Position numbers and translations under genes: made by a program. The notes beneath the pieces are model-generated. The model saw nothing but the letters and a program-made list of their open reading frames with translations. It was not told the DNA's origin and made no database searches. Positions 12,833 through 24,861 of a stretch of DNA of 64,000 nucleotides are shown here, piece by piece (positions within the stretch are counted from its first letter, which is position 1; each line of letters begins with the position of its first letter). Origin of the DNA: Rhinopomastus cyanomelas. Its lineage: Eukaryota; Chordata; Aves; Bucerotiformes; Rhinopomastidae. Location: positions 434,001 through 498,000 of the forward strand of contig VXBP01009438.1 in NCBI GenBank assembly GCA_013400115.1. Reading direction: 5' to 3'.

Positions 12833-15800
12833 AGTGAGGTAGAGATTAATAAAAATATAACAGGATATGGATCTCCTACTTGTCAGCTTTCTGCATGTTT
12901 GCCTTAATCCAGAAGGGTTTTAACTGCAGACGTCACATACAGCCGCGGAAAAGGCTGCGTACTGCACTGCAGAACACTATCTAGAGTACTACTACCTTTA
13001 GAGTCCATGTCTTGGGAAATGCTGAAGGTTCTTCATGAGGGATGGGCATCAGGCAATGATAAAGTGGGATTGTGTGAGAGCCACTTTTTTCTATGATTTT
13101 GCATGGAATTAGTAAAAAGACTAATTTGATAGGTCGCAAAGAAGGCGGTCAGAGTTCCATTTGGACTTACTGTTTTCAGTGTGCTGTTACTATTGTAGGC
13201 ATAAAATTACTAGCTTGAGGCATGCAGGGAGCTTTAAAAGTCAGGGAACAATTGGAAAAGATTCTCAGACCTTTGGTTAATTGAGATATTTTCCATGGTT
13301 GTTAGAAACTAAAAGAAAACTCAGCTTCTATAAATTCTAGTCGTTTGTGAAGGTAGTTGATTGAGATTCCTTGCCAAAACAGCAAGGTTTTACTTGCAAA
13401 AAATAATTAAATTAAAGATACAGGTTGTCTTTTTTGTATTCTCACCCTTTATATTACATTTGGGTGACAATTTTCATTTGGGGGGAGATTTTTTAGGATA
13501 AGAAAGCAAGTTTTGTTTTAGGGAGCATAAAAAAGAAAGCATCAACAGAAGCAAAATCTCATGGCTCTATCAAGCTTTTCAAACCAGTTGCTGTAAGACT
13601 TGCAGTGAAGCTGTGAGGAGCAGCACTGATGGACAAGAAACAGGATATTGATATGATGCTCTCCTAAACTGGTTCAGCTCTCCCGCATTAGAGCACAAGC
13701 CTCTACCCTCAGCTATTAGCAGGGATTTATAACCAGGATAAATGGGACATGCTTATATCTTTCAGCTTCTTAATTAGTTATGATGCCCCCTTCCTAAAGA
13801 CATTAGAGGATCCAAGCCAGTCTCTGAGCTAGGAAATGTGATATCACATATCCTGAATCCCTGGGATAGGATGCTGAGCAGAATCAGTTGGTGCAACATT
13901 AAATGAGGCACATCCTTGTCTATACCATGTGCTGGCGGGCACGAGAACAGGGTTGTTTTTTTTTTTTTTCTAATTTTGAGGGATGATTGATTAAGAACTT
14001 TCAGTCTGGAGCCTTGAGATAAAAGTGTTAAATGGTGAGTAAAGCTTCAGAAATCTTTAGGGCATAAGACAGCATTTCCTCCATACAGTTGAGAAGCAAG
14101 GGGCAGCAGGGCTAGCTCGGTGTGTGGAATAAAGCAGCTGAGGGAACAGGCAGGTACATGCATATGGCTTGGCTAGAAAGGGGAACATATTTGGGCTGCA
14201 ACCCAGGAACAGCTGGGAGGAGAACCGATGTGGAGGAGGACCATGGCAGTGCTACGTGCAGTAAGTTCACAACTGTTATAACTGTAGAGTCACAAATGAT
14301 GGAAAGCCTACTTGGCCCACAATCTTGATACCATACCACTGTGAAAGGGTTTGTATGCTCTTTACTAACTGTAAATGCTGTTTTTCAGCTAGATCCTTTT
14401 ACAGATTAGAAGAACAAAGTTAAAGCTGGGAATAGGTATCCCTCAGAAAGGGCCACCCTTGTCTTCCTGGCAGAGCTGTTCATTGGCCCACGCGGTCAAT
14501 GTATTTAGCAGCTCAGGAGGATTAAAACAAACTCATTGAATTTGTCACTTACAGAGCCTTATCCGGCAGTCACATTTAATTTTCCAGCTCTCAGTGCCTG
14601 TAACCCAATTTCTGCATCTGTACGGGGCGTGTGGAAAGCAGGGAGGGGTGAAGGGAAGCATCACGCTCAGAAAGAGCTGTTGTCAGTTTAAACATCACCT
14701 AAACTCTTGGGGCTGAAACAGCAACAGAGCAGTGGGGTGAAAAACACGAGCTGAGCGCTAATACACTCAGCTGGTTACAAGGATCACTGGTTACAGAGCT
14801 CCCCTTCCCTGCCTTGCTTTCTGTTCTCAACATGAACATGACCTGCTGTTTTTTTCTGTCTGCTCTACTGATGGAACAACTTCTCCGTAGTGAGAATTTT
14901 GGGTTTCCCATCTGGGATGGGGCTTACAGTCCCCCTTCTCACAGCATCATGTTTGTGCTGGCTTTGTCTCTGCGTGCGCTTTTTTCCCCCGATGAGGAAT
15001 GAGCCTTCAAGTTTCTGGAAGTGCTTCTCCTCTCTGCAGTTATCTCTTAGCCAAGTAATCCAGATTTAATTGCTTTAATCATTCCTCAGCTCCTTCCAGA
15101 CACCCAAGTCATTATTGTTTGATTTTTAATTGCTTCCAATTTGTCAACGTTCTATCTTTGTTTTGTGCTGCAGGCATGTCCAGGCACGTTAGAGCTGGTG
15201 AAGACTTTCTTGATCTTGCAGCTGGACTCCTTGGTTAACTCGGACACAGGGTGTACCAAGCAATTCCACTTCAAACTGAGTTGCTTTGGTTGGTGCAGAC
15301 CAAGAGCTGGTGTGCTACCAACTTAATGGCTGCGTGGACATGTAGAAGTTAAAAAGGAGTTTGGGCTGGAGCTAAAATGGTTACACAGGGGATGCTGCCC
15401 CAAAATAGGATGCTCCTTGAGATCTGCTGCGTGTCTCCATCTCCCAGTGATGTTGGGATCAATCTAAGGAAGCTTGTTTTCTGTGTGCAGATGCTAGGAA
15501 GTGTCTGGAATGGAAGCTTTAAATCATCTTAGAACATGTCACATCTTCAGCATTTTTGGAAGCTTTTAATCCCAAGTCATGTTATTTGTTCTGAGTTTAT
15601 TTTGCAGTTATTTTTTCTAACCCTTTGGGTTGTAGAAAAAATCTTGAAACCAGAGTGTGATGGCTCCAAGTTCAGTGCTCAGTTTTAGAGCCTCTCCTCT
15701 GAAGCCAACCTTGCAGGCTTCTTGGGGCAAGAGGATGATGAGGAACTACATGCTTTTCATAGTCAGTACTCTCTAAACTGTAAATTAAAGTGCAACTGGA

Positions 15801-16319
15801 GCCTGCCCAGAAAGGAAGGATGGGGTCGTTTAGGAGGTAGCAAGAGCCATGTCTGTGCAGAACAGGAAAGACGTGGAGAAAACACTTCTTTTCCTTTGTA
15901 TTTCTTTCCTTGCACCTTTTAAGTTTTTAATTATTAATAATTTCTTGTATCTGGAAATTCACATCAGGTAGAAGAAATAGAATCAATTTTTAATAAATAT
16001 GAGCAATAAATAAAACATTTAATAAATTATGCATGGCAAAAGATTACTAAAACATTAAATAATGATCTTGTATACATACTCAAAGTATTACTTATTAATA
16101 GCTTTTTCAAGTGCAGCATTCATGAAACTCAGGGAAAGTAAGTTTCACCTGAAAAGCAAGAACAGACAACTGCAAGTTTCTATCTTTCTATCTCAGTGGG
16201 CTTCAGTGCAAATGTCTCAAATTGGAAAATCAGTGTACCCCAAACCCTATTTTTTCCTTCTCACCTGTAGCCAGGCTGAGGCTTTCTGCAAGCTAACTCT
16301 GTTTGTGACTCCAAACTTC
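12833..16319. other. Unrecognised DNA
   Basis: No gene or repeat supported. There is a 14-T run at 13956-13969. AT-rich, homeobox-site-like stretches lie around 14510-14600 and 15050-15140. A good acceptor-like pyrimidine tract ends near 15173, but the sequence after it has no matching strong donor. Confidence 0.45.
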
Positions 16320-17381
16320 ATAACGGGTAAGAAAGAGGATCCAAATAACTACAGGTCGGTCAGCCTCACCTCCATCCCAGGAAAGGTGATGGAACAATTT
16401 AGCTTTGACACTATCTCTAAGCACATCAAGGACAAGAGAGTCATTAGGGACAGTCAGCATGGCTTCACCAAAGGCAGGCCATCCTTGACCAAACTCATAG
16501 CCTTTTATGAGGGCATAGCCAGGTGGATAGATGATGGCAAAGCAGCAGATGTGGTCTATCTTGACTTCAGTAAAGCATTTGACACAGTCTCCCAAAGCAT
16601 CTTTGCAGCCAAACTGAGGCAGTGTGGTCTAGATGATCAGGTAGTGAGGGTAGATGGTGAACTGTCTGCAGGACAGAAGTCAGAGAGTAGTGGTCAATGG
16701 GACAGAGTCTAGTTGGAGGCCTGTATCTCGCAGAGGGCCCCAGGGGTCGGTACTGGGACCAGTCCTGTTCAATCTATTCATTCATGACTTAGATGAGGGA
16801 TTAGGGTGCACTGTCAGCAAATTTGCTGATGACACAAAGCTGGAAGTAGTGGCAGACTGTGCTGCCATTCAGTGAGACCTTGACAGTCTGGACAGAGCTG
16901 GACAGAGAGAGAAGTAATGAAGTATAACAAGGGTAAGTGTAGAGTCTTGTATCTGGGCAAGAACAACCCCAGTTACCTGTATAGGCTGGGCACTAACTTG
17001 TTGGAGAGCAGTGTAGGAGAAAGGGACCTGGGGGTTCTGGTGGACAGCAGGATGATCATGAGCCAGCAATGTGCTGTTGTGGCCAAGAGGGCCAACAGTA
17101 TCCTGCAGTGGATCAGAAGGGGGATGGTCAGCAGATCAAGAGAGGTTCTTCTCCCCCTCTACTCTGCCCTGGTGAGACCACAACTGGAGTATTGTGTCCA
17201 GTTCTGGGCCCCTCAGTTCAAGAAGGACACAGAGCTGCTGGAGGGAGTCCAGCATAAAGCAACAAAGATGATGAAGGAAGTAGAGCACCTGCCTTATGAG
17301 GAAAGGCTGAGGGAGCTGGGTCTCTTTAGCTTAAAGAAGAGGAGACTGAGGGGTGGCCTCATAAAGTTGATAAATATTTGA
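16320..17381 (+). pseudogene. Broken CR1 ORF2 (reverse transcriptase and C-terminus)
   Basis: Three frames together cover the retained ORF2. The first (to 16712) holds NNYRSVSLTSIPGK, DSQHGFTKG and RT motif A (YLDFSKAFD). A frame change near 16650 follows. The second (16654-16875) holds motif B (GPQGSVLGP) and motif C (FADDTKL), with the two catalytic Asp residues kept. After a stop and another frame change, the third (16917-17381) holds the C-terminal region (RDLGVLVDSR, LEYCVQFWAPQFKKD, YEERLRELGLFSL). The endonuclease domain is missing through 5' truncation. The product would be non-functional. Confidence 0.92.
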
Positions 17382-17635
17382 AAGCTGGGTATCAGGAGGG
17401 TGGAGCCAGACTCTTTTCAATGTCATCTAGCGATAGGACAATGGGCATTGGTTTTGAGCTGGAACATAGGAGGTTCCATATGAATTGTGGAGTCTCCTTC
17501 TCTGGAGATGTTTAAAAACAGCCTGAATGGGTTCCTGTGTAACTTGGTCTAGGTGATCCTGCTGTGGCAGGGGGATTGGACTAAACGATCTTTTGAGGTC
17601 CCTTCCAATCCCTAATGTTCTGTGATTCTGTGATT
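16320..17635 (+). mobile_element. CR1 LINE, RT domain to 3' end, internally deleted
   Basis: A long plus-strand copy starting in the first part of the reverse transcriptase domain and running to the tail TTCTGTGATTCTGTGATT. Relative to the nested copy at 31.3-32.0 kb, about 70 bp are missing near 17485: the text jumps from 'ggttccatatgaat' to 'tgtggagtctcc', losing the 'cttcttcaccgtgagggtgac...' segment. The RT frame is also shifted near 16650. It is a dead copy of the most frequent family in the window. Confidence 0.95.
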
Positions 17636-18752
17636 GTGAGCCTGTTACTTCCTTCTAGAACATGCAAAGTTAAAACCTAAAAACCATCCCAACCTGGTGA
17701 AAAAGCCTATGGTGTCAGCTTAGTACCCAGGTCTTTGGTTTTTAGCTCTCCAAATACATTGGTTTTTCCAACACCACTTTTTCATGCTTAGGGATGCAGG
17801 TGGTTGTGTCAAACACCTTATCTGTTGGACCTGGCTCCCCAGGGGCTAAAGTCTCTTGTGAGGCAATAGATTTATTAGAGGTAGACAATATCTTCGTAAT
17901 TAAACTTGTATCTTACTGCAAAGGTTTGCCTTTCCACAGAGTGTGTAAATACAGTTTAGTGGAAATCCCCTGGAATTATATTATGCTGCACAGAAAAAAT
18001 AAGGTTTTGGTTTCTAACACTGAAGCAACTAGTTTAAAAGCAGATTTATGTATTTTTAATTAATATCTGGTTCAAAATACGGTCAAACCTTACACATTTA
18101 TTTATTTATTTTTAAGTTTTAACATATGTAGGCTGGGTTTTTTAACAGAAACCAAAGGAGTGGGAGTGAAAAATCCCATCAATTTTTTTTTCCAGGAGTA
18201 ATTGTATGTCAGGATGTGGTGTTGTCTTTTAACAAACATTTCAGATTCCAAGTGCTTAACTGTCTCTTTCCACGTCTCCCTTCGGTGTTCAGTGGTGAAA
18301 CAGACTGGGGCTTGCTTTGGGGCTCCCAGAAAATGACTACTTCTGCATGCAGTCTGGCACCTCGTTTCCTTTCACCCAGAATTAGTCCAGTAATAAATGT
18401 AACTACTAATTATATTTTAAACTACCTTTTCGCCCCTCCGTGTATTCTGTTGTGGAGTGTTTAATTGCCAACAGAAAACTTCAGGAGGTGTTTTATGCAG
18501 TTCCTGTGTAAGTAATCAGTAATAATATCACTTCTGTATCTCAGTGGAAAAAAAAAGGTTAAACAGTGCAAAGGGCAACCGGTAGCCAAACCGGACCAGC
18601 CTGTTTCTGAATGACATAAAGCCACACGTTAGGTTCACATGGTGCTGTGGTGAAGGTCAGCTCTTTGCCACAGAGCATGTCTCCAGAGCTCCTCCTGAAG
18701 AAGGCTCAGCTGGAACATCATTGCAAACAAAAGGGCAAGGACTGATCCCACT
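17636..18752. other. Unrecognised DNA
   Basis: No gene or transposon supported. There is a short ATTT repeat around 18095-18113. Otherwise featureless. Confidence 0.5.
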
Positions 18753-19540
18753 CACAGAATTATTGAGGCTGGAAAAGGCTTCTAAGATCATCAAGCCCTG
18801 CCCATGACCTAACATCACTACAATCAACTAGACCATGGCACTAAGTGCTACAGCCAATCTGTCCTTCAACACCTCCAGGGATGGGTACTCCACCACATGC
18901 CTGGACAGTCCATTCCAGTGTCTGATCACCATTTCCACGAGGAAGGGCTTCCTAACATCCAACCTAACCCTCCCCTGGCAGCTTCAGGCCCTGCCCTCTC
19001 ATCCTATCACTAGTTGCCTGGGAGAAAAGCCTGACCCTCACCTGACTACAGCTTCCCTTCAGGTAGTTAGAGAGAGATAAGGTCCCTCCTGAGTCTCCTC
19101 TTCTCCAGGCTTAACAACAGCTCAGCCTCTCCTCATAAGACTTTCCTCTAGTCCCTTCACCAGCCTCATTGTTCTTCTCCGGTCCCACTCCAGCACCTTA
19201 ACATCTTTCTTGAAGTGAGTGGCCCAGAACTGCCCCCAGTACTCACCAGTGCCCAGTACAGAGGAAGAATTACATCCCTAGCCCTGCTAGCCACACTATT
19301 CTCAACACAAGCCAGGATGCTATTGGCCTCTCCTGCCACCTGGGCACCCTGCTGGCTCCTGTTCAGCTGGTTGTCAACCAGCACTGCCAGACTCCTCTCT
19401 GCCAGGCTGCTCCCCAGCCACTCATCCCCCATCAGTAGCACCACAGGGGGTTGTTGTGGCCAAAGCGTAAGACCCTGAATTTGGCCTTGTTAAACCTTAC
19501 CCTGCTGGCCTCTGCTGGTCTCTTTAACACACACTTTAAT
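18753..19540 (-). mobile_element. CR1 LINE, 5'-truncated
   Basis: Minus-strand copy whose reversed 3' end begins TCACAGAATTATTGAGGC, followed by 'gatcatcaagccctgccc' and 'agaccatggcactaagtgc'. The same type of end is seen at 28349, and it resembles the end of the young copy near 41.8 kb. Going inward the text covers the C-terminal ORF2 ('cattccagtgtctgatcacc', 'gggagaaaagcctgaccctc', 'cagcactgccagactcctc') and stops near 'ggccttgttaaacc'. The frame is broken in several places; one piece (19444-19166) keeps SLAVLVDNQLNRSQQ and VILPLYWALV, typical of CR1. Confidence 0.94.
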
Positions 19541-19956
19541 GTGAGTGTGATTTGAAGCCTTTGTGGAGTGGTGACAGGATTACATGTGTAAAATCAAATC
19601 ATGAGCCTGGGCGCAACAATATCTGAGTGGGACCTGAGGAACTGGACCCTGCTTCAGGAGTTTGCCTTAGGAGGACTTCTACGATTGCTCACCTGGTGAA
19701 AAATGATATTCCAACAGTCTCTCTGCTTCCAACCTATTATTGGCATCCTAATGGAAATAAAACTACTATGAAAGAATGTTTTTTGGAAGCCAGAGAGATT
19801 GTCATCCAGTCTGTTCGGGTTCAACACTGCTGCTGCCGGTGTTACCCAGTACACAGCTCCCCTTCCTTCTGTCGAAACCAAGCTGAAGACTGCTGAGCTT
19901 GCAAGCAGAGGCTGCGCTGCTGGCCACACTGCCTACAGCTTTCTGTTGAAATACAG

Positions 19957-20055
19957 CCTCAGAGTCTCTTAAGGAAGTGGCTAGAAGTGATGGCCCAGTG
20001 GCACATGCTAGACAATTTCATTGATGCTTCTTCTGGGAAAGAAGGTGAAGAGCAA
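19957..20055 (+). other. Candidate 99-nt exon, phase 0-0 (weak)
   Basis: After a moderate acceptor (CTTTCTGTTGAAATACAG) come 33 open codons ending at a strong donor (GAGCAA/GTAAGTG). The peptide is protein-like, with PQSLLRKWLEVMAQWHM then an acidic end. The length is a multiple of three. I recognise no family. An open frame of this size between splice-like signals is not rare by chance. Confidence 0.18.
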
Positions 20056-23000
20056 GTAAGTGCATCAATAGTCATTTTGGCTTTTCCTTCAGTGCCTGCA
20101 ACACTTGGTGCTGATCCATCCCTAGCAGGTGGCCTTATATGTGCGTGTGACTGACAGGGCTACTCAGTTCTGCCAATGGTTTTCTTTACTCTGTAAGATT
20201 TGGCATCTGCTCTGCGAGCAAACGCACTGAAATGTAAAGCCTGAGGATCAGCTTCCTGATGTTGAGTCAGCCTTCACCCAAACCTGAATCTGAGTTTTGT
20301 CAATAAGTCTTTACTCTTGTTATGGCTTAGTCCCAGCTCCTGTGAGCAGCTGGAAGGACTAAGCAGCCTTCTGGTGACCCTGTGGGCCCTGTTTTGTGTG
20401 CTTTACGCCACACTTCAGGAAATGTAAAGTCTAAGGGAGTTCAGCAGCTTGAGACCACTCCTAACATTTGGCTAGAAATGTTGTCTCAACCCTGCATCCT
20501 CTAGAGGACTCAGAAACTGCATCTCCTGCAAGGACTTCTGGCAGACCCCTCTCCTTCTCCTTGCTGTGTCTGTCAGCTGAGGAACAAGTTCGAGAGGGCA
20601 ACAGCACGGGTGCTCTGAAACCTGAAAGGGGTTTACCTCAACATCTGGAGTTTCCACAGGGGACAGTGATGTATACAGGTTGTAGTCATGTGCTGCAGAT
20701 GGCATTTACAGTAGAGACCGATGCTGACGAAAGGAGTTTTTAAAACCCCTCTTACACTTTCTGTGTTTTTCTACCTGTACATGAAAGTGCTGTAGATGCC
20801 AGGTGAAACACGGGGGAAATTACAAAGCTGGCACCTCCAAAATGACCATTTAGATGAACAACTTCGTTTTTAAACCCTTGGTGCCACAAAACATCTTCTT
20901 ACATTATATTTAATGCAATATTTAATTCTTCGTGGTAGGATCATTTGTAAGAAGTACTACAGTACAAGAGCTGAAATAATGACTTTTGCTGGGACCTCAC
21001 CCTCTTACACTGAAACAAAGAAGTGAAAAGTGCGCTGTGGGAGAGGATAAGCAGGCTTGTTTGTTTGTGGATTTGTAGAGTCAAAATGAAACAGACACTA
21101 GATGTGTTTGACATAGTGTTTAATGATTTCAAAAATGTGGGGTGAAATCTTACCCTCGCTTAAGACAATGGGAGAAGGACTTTGCTGCCCGTGCTACTTC
21201 GATACCCAGTGAGAGAGGGGCTTGTTTTTAGCTTCACTTGCCAGCATTCGTCTAGGAGAATAGTGGCAAAAACAATACATTTTTTTCAAATTTTTAAATG
21301 GAGAGAGACTGGATTATTCTGTTGGTGCAACATGGAAGATTATTTGCTCTGGGACAGATACTGAGGGACCAGTGGTAGCAGCTATGTCACTTGTCTGGTC
21401 AAAAGATTTGATCTGAGATTACCAGCTACGATAACTTTGCAAGGCAGTTCTTTTCTTGAAGATGATTCTACTTGAAAAATGAAGATGGTAAACAAAACTG
21501 CAGGCCTGAGAGAGTGTACTGTATGCTGGAAGCTCAAGAAGGATTCAAGCTCACAAATTTTGCATGAAAGAGCTGAATTATTTATGCATTGAGTCAATAA
21601 ATGAGGTTACTGTGCCACGGGTCCGTTTGCCTTCATGTGAGAGTTATAGTCAATGGTTATTCTAAATTTTCCTAGGTTTGTTCAATGGTAACATAGCTCA
21701 GCAGGTTTTTAAAACTTCAGCATTTGTGATGACACGCAAAAGAGTGACCTACTGGAAGCTACCAAATAGTCACAGGAATGATCTTTGTTACTTTCCATCA
21801 TGGAATGAAAAGTTAAACTGAGCATTGTAGCCTATACCAGGCACATTCTCACTTCTGGATCTTCTCCTGAGCCATCTCTGGCCACGTAAACACGTCCAAG
21901 CACAGACGCCAAGGGCGACAAATATGTGTAAGTGCGCACTGCTGTTCCCGTTTGACGTCACCAAGTCCATTAGATAACACTGTTTGTGTGGTAAACCCCT
22001 ATCAGCCAGCTGGGATTTAAGGAGCTTTACTCTCCTTTTGCTGTGACTAGTATTTGTGGGTGTGAGCATCTCCATTCCCTGGAATCGTGCGTGGGGATGG
22101 CTGGGCTTAGGCACTTGGCCCAACACTGCAGATGTCTGCAGCTGGACAGCAAACTAATGGTGGCGTTTGTGTGACTGTTCTGCGTCAGGCTTTGCCTAGA
22201 TCATGGTAGTGAATTGTCTGCTTTTTTAAGATGAAACAGTAGTTAAATGTTTCTGTGTGGTGACTCTCAGCTTGTGTGTCTGTTCTGTTTCTGTGTGCAA
22301 GCACTCTTGTGGACACCATTACATTATATAAAAGGCAAGGTTTAGAAATAGGATGATTTTAATGTGTTAAGAGAAAAGGCACTTTACTGATAATAGTTTT
22401 GAAGAGCCTACCATTTGTGTGAGTTACATACAGAAAAATAAATTGCTATCATAAAATGCAGAAGACTAAAAGGTCTTTTTAGTCCAGAAAGCAGAGTCAT
22501 AAGCAGGAATAGTATCTTCTGCTTGTGTGTGCCAAGTCTTTGTCCTCATATTCATTTTCTTGAGAGATGAGGCATTAGCTACTGAACCTGAACCTGGAGG
22601 TTTTGCCAGTCTCATCCTTTAACAGCAGCAGATACAAGATAGTGTGAGACCAGCCCGAGAAAACAATCAGCCCCTGAGGAGGGGCACCCTGACACCTGGA
22701 CTAGCTTTCAGTCTGAGACTGACATCACCATACAGGCATAGACATGCAGGGACATCTAAGCCCTGGTGTGGTCGGTGGGAGTCCAGCTGATGTGCATAGT
22801 ACAGCCTGGTGAGTGCTCAAGATGCATGCTTTAGGATGTGCATGCACCATGGGATAGGTCTCCACAGACTATGGTGATGCTATAAGATTGTGGTGGTGCT
22901 GTGTGTGTCTCATGTGCCTGCAGGACTCTGTTAGTGTATCGTTGATCCAAATGAAGCCATGTCTACATGTAATATGCATGCATGTAATTCATTACTTCCC

Positions 23001-23483
23001 CCTTCCACCTGTCTGGAACTGTCTCCTATAGCCTGCTTCAGTGGAGGAGATCATATCCTGACTGCTGTGTCCAGTCAGTTTGGTGGGTGAGAATAACCTC
23101 AAGAGACACTGCTGGGAGGACCTCTGCTCCTGGGTATCATGAAATGAACGCACATGCTCCTGATGTCTTAAACAGTCCTAGTTTTCGAGCAGGCAAAAAA
23201 CTTTCCCCCTTTTCCACTTGGGAGCAGATTATCTAGTGATACACATCTTCCAGACCTGCATACAGAGAAAGCAAAGTCTCTGGTTGTCTAGCCTTTTCCC
23301 TGATGTGGCAGTGGCATACATGATGGCATGAACAGGAGGCAGACTCACTGCTTGGACAGTGTGGGCAGTCTTCTCATTTTAATCTTCAGAGGTGGAGGTA
23401 CAAACTCTCTGTGTTTCAATAGCTTGCAGCAGAGACTCAGGCTCAGCCATGGACAAACGTGTGTCTCTGTTCTCTTGTCTCAG

Positions 23484-23611
23484 AACAAACTAACTAGTGT
23501 AGTTGGGAGAGTGAATGGACACAGGCCATCAACTTTATTCTATGTTCTGTCACACTTGAGATCCTACGTGGTCCCTCAGAAAGTCAGTGTGAATTTTGTT
23601 AATGACCTTTG
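23484..23611 (+). other. Candidate 128-nt exon (weak)
   Basis: A very good acceptor (pyrimidine tract GTGTCTCTGTTCTCTTGTCTCAG) precedes an open stretch that ends at a strong donor (CTTTG/GTGAGTTT). It lies in a longer open frame (23328-23615), and its peptide contains SVVGRVNGHRPSTLFYVLSH. No family recognised and no partner exon identified. The splice signals are better than for the other candidates, but there is no homology evidence. Confidence 0.2.
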
Positions 23612-24326
23612 GTGAGTTTTGAACTATTACCTTTCTCCTGATGCTCCCTAGACCAGTAACAGTTGCTCTGCAAGTGAAACAATAATTTTCCATTGTTGCT
23701 GTTGTTCATGTGTTGGCATTGGCTTGCATTAGCTTTTGCTGATATGGGTTGTCCAGTTGCTTCTTTTTCCTTCACATCTTCTTACCTCTAAGTAAAACCA
23801 AAAAGCTGAAATATGAAAAACATGACAGAGGTTTTAAATGAAGAGGGAGTTCATAGCTGAATAAGTCAATAGACCATTATGTATAACAATACCAAGGCGT
23901 AGTCTGCCTTGTAAATTGATTAGCATTACCTATGGGAAGGAGAGAGAAAGAGAGACAAAGGGAAAGGAAGACAGATGCACAGTGAGGCAGGGATTTGGAC
24001 AATGGATGAGACAGTTCAGGTGAGATCAGGTAATATCAGTCACAATACTTCTGAAAGCTACAGTGAAGTTGGTGTGATTCATGGCTGCCAAAGACAGAGT
24101 TGTGTATGAGGTGCCAACCTTCACTTCCTCCCACCTTTCTGTCTATTGCTGCTAAGCACCAGGAGTAGCTTCAGAAGCATCAATCTGATTCTCCAGCAGG
24201 AGCATGCAGGTGGGAAGGATAGAAAGGGAGAGGATGTGTGGAACGTGTTACCATGAAAAGCTTCTCAAAAGTCTTAGATGTTTGCAGCTTATATGTGAGT
24301 CCTTGTAGTCTTTGTTGTGCTGGAAC

Positions 24327-24505
24327 TGTTAGAGGAAAAAGTTACGGAGGAAAAAGTTTGTGAAGCATTGGAATGATTTATTTACAAATTGTTGGGCCCG
24401 GCAAGGACATGGGACAGCTTGCAAGAGCCCTGTTTGGCATCACTGTTTGCTACTTGTACAGCTCCTAATTTGCATATCTCTGAGAAAGTTCGTGCATACT
24501 CTGTT
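24327..24505 (-). repeat. 3' LTR, distal part (R/U5 side)
   Basis: Continuation of the LTR on the far side of the inserted CR1. On the minus strand it has an octamer motif (ATGCAAAT, plus 24470-24477), then GTAAATAAATCATTCC, whose AATAAA is a polyadenylation signal (plus 24377-24382). It closes with CCTCTAACA, so the LTR ends in the canonical CA. A small internal duplication of 'ggaggaaaaagtt' lies just inside the end. The end was chosen because TGT at the other side and ACA here form the expected short inverted repeat. Confidence 0.65.
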
Positions 24506-24861
24506 ATAGAATCATAGAATCATAGAATCACTACGGACTGGAAGGGACCTCAAAAGATCATCTAGTCCAATCCGCCTGCAACAGCAGGATCACCTAAACC
24601 AAGTCACACAGGAACACATCCATTGGGTCTTGAATATCTCTAGTGAGGGAGACTCCACAACCCCCTGGGCAGCCTGTTCCAGTGCTCCGTCACCCTCACT
24701 TTCCTTCTCAGGCTGATGTGGAACCTCCTATGTTCCAGCTTACTACCATTGCCCCTCGTCCTATCACTACCTGACACCAAGAACATCCCATTTCCATCCT
24801 CCTGACACCCACCCCTCACATATGTACAGACATTAATGAGGTCAGTCCTCAGTCTCCTCTN
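24506..24861 (-). mobile_element. CR1 LINE, 5'-truncated, inserted in the LTR
   Basis: Minus-strand copy of the frequent family: reversed tail TAGAATCATAGAATCATAG, then 'gatcatctagtccaatccgc' and 'cctcctatgttccagcttac'. It ends at 'cagtctcctct' next to the N at 24861. A dozen or so bases of the usual 'gtgaagaagttcc' segment are missing near 24703. LTR sequence flanks it on both sides, so it inserted into the provirus. Confidence 0.93.
24861..24861. other. Undetermined base (N)
   Basis: The only N in the window. It lies exactly at the joint between CR1 and the LTR U3. The joint makes biological sense as a 5'-truncated CR1 insertion, but the base itself was not resolved in the assembly. Confidence 0.99.

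Larger units (their letters stand above)
19541..24326. other. Unrecognised DNA with two exon-like stretches
   Basis: No transposon recognised. Two open stretches flanked by good splice signals (19957-20055 and 23484-23611, both plus) are listed separately. A purine-rich tract lies at about 23934-23972. Confidence 0.45.

Noticed and set aside
15141..15326. Open frame after a strong acceptor-like tract ending near 15173
   Set aside because: No good donor within a sensible distance and no recognisable peptide.
23934..23972. Purine-rich tract as a possible second retroviral polypurine tract
   Set aside because: No LTR start follows on either strand; it is simple GA-rich sequence.
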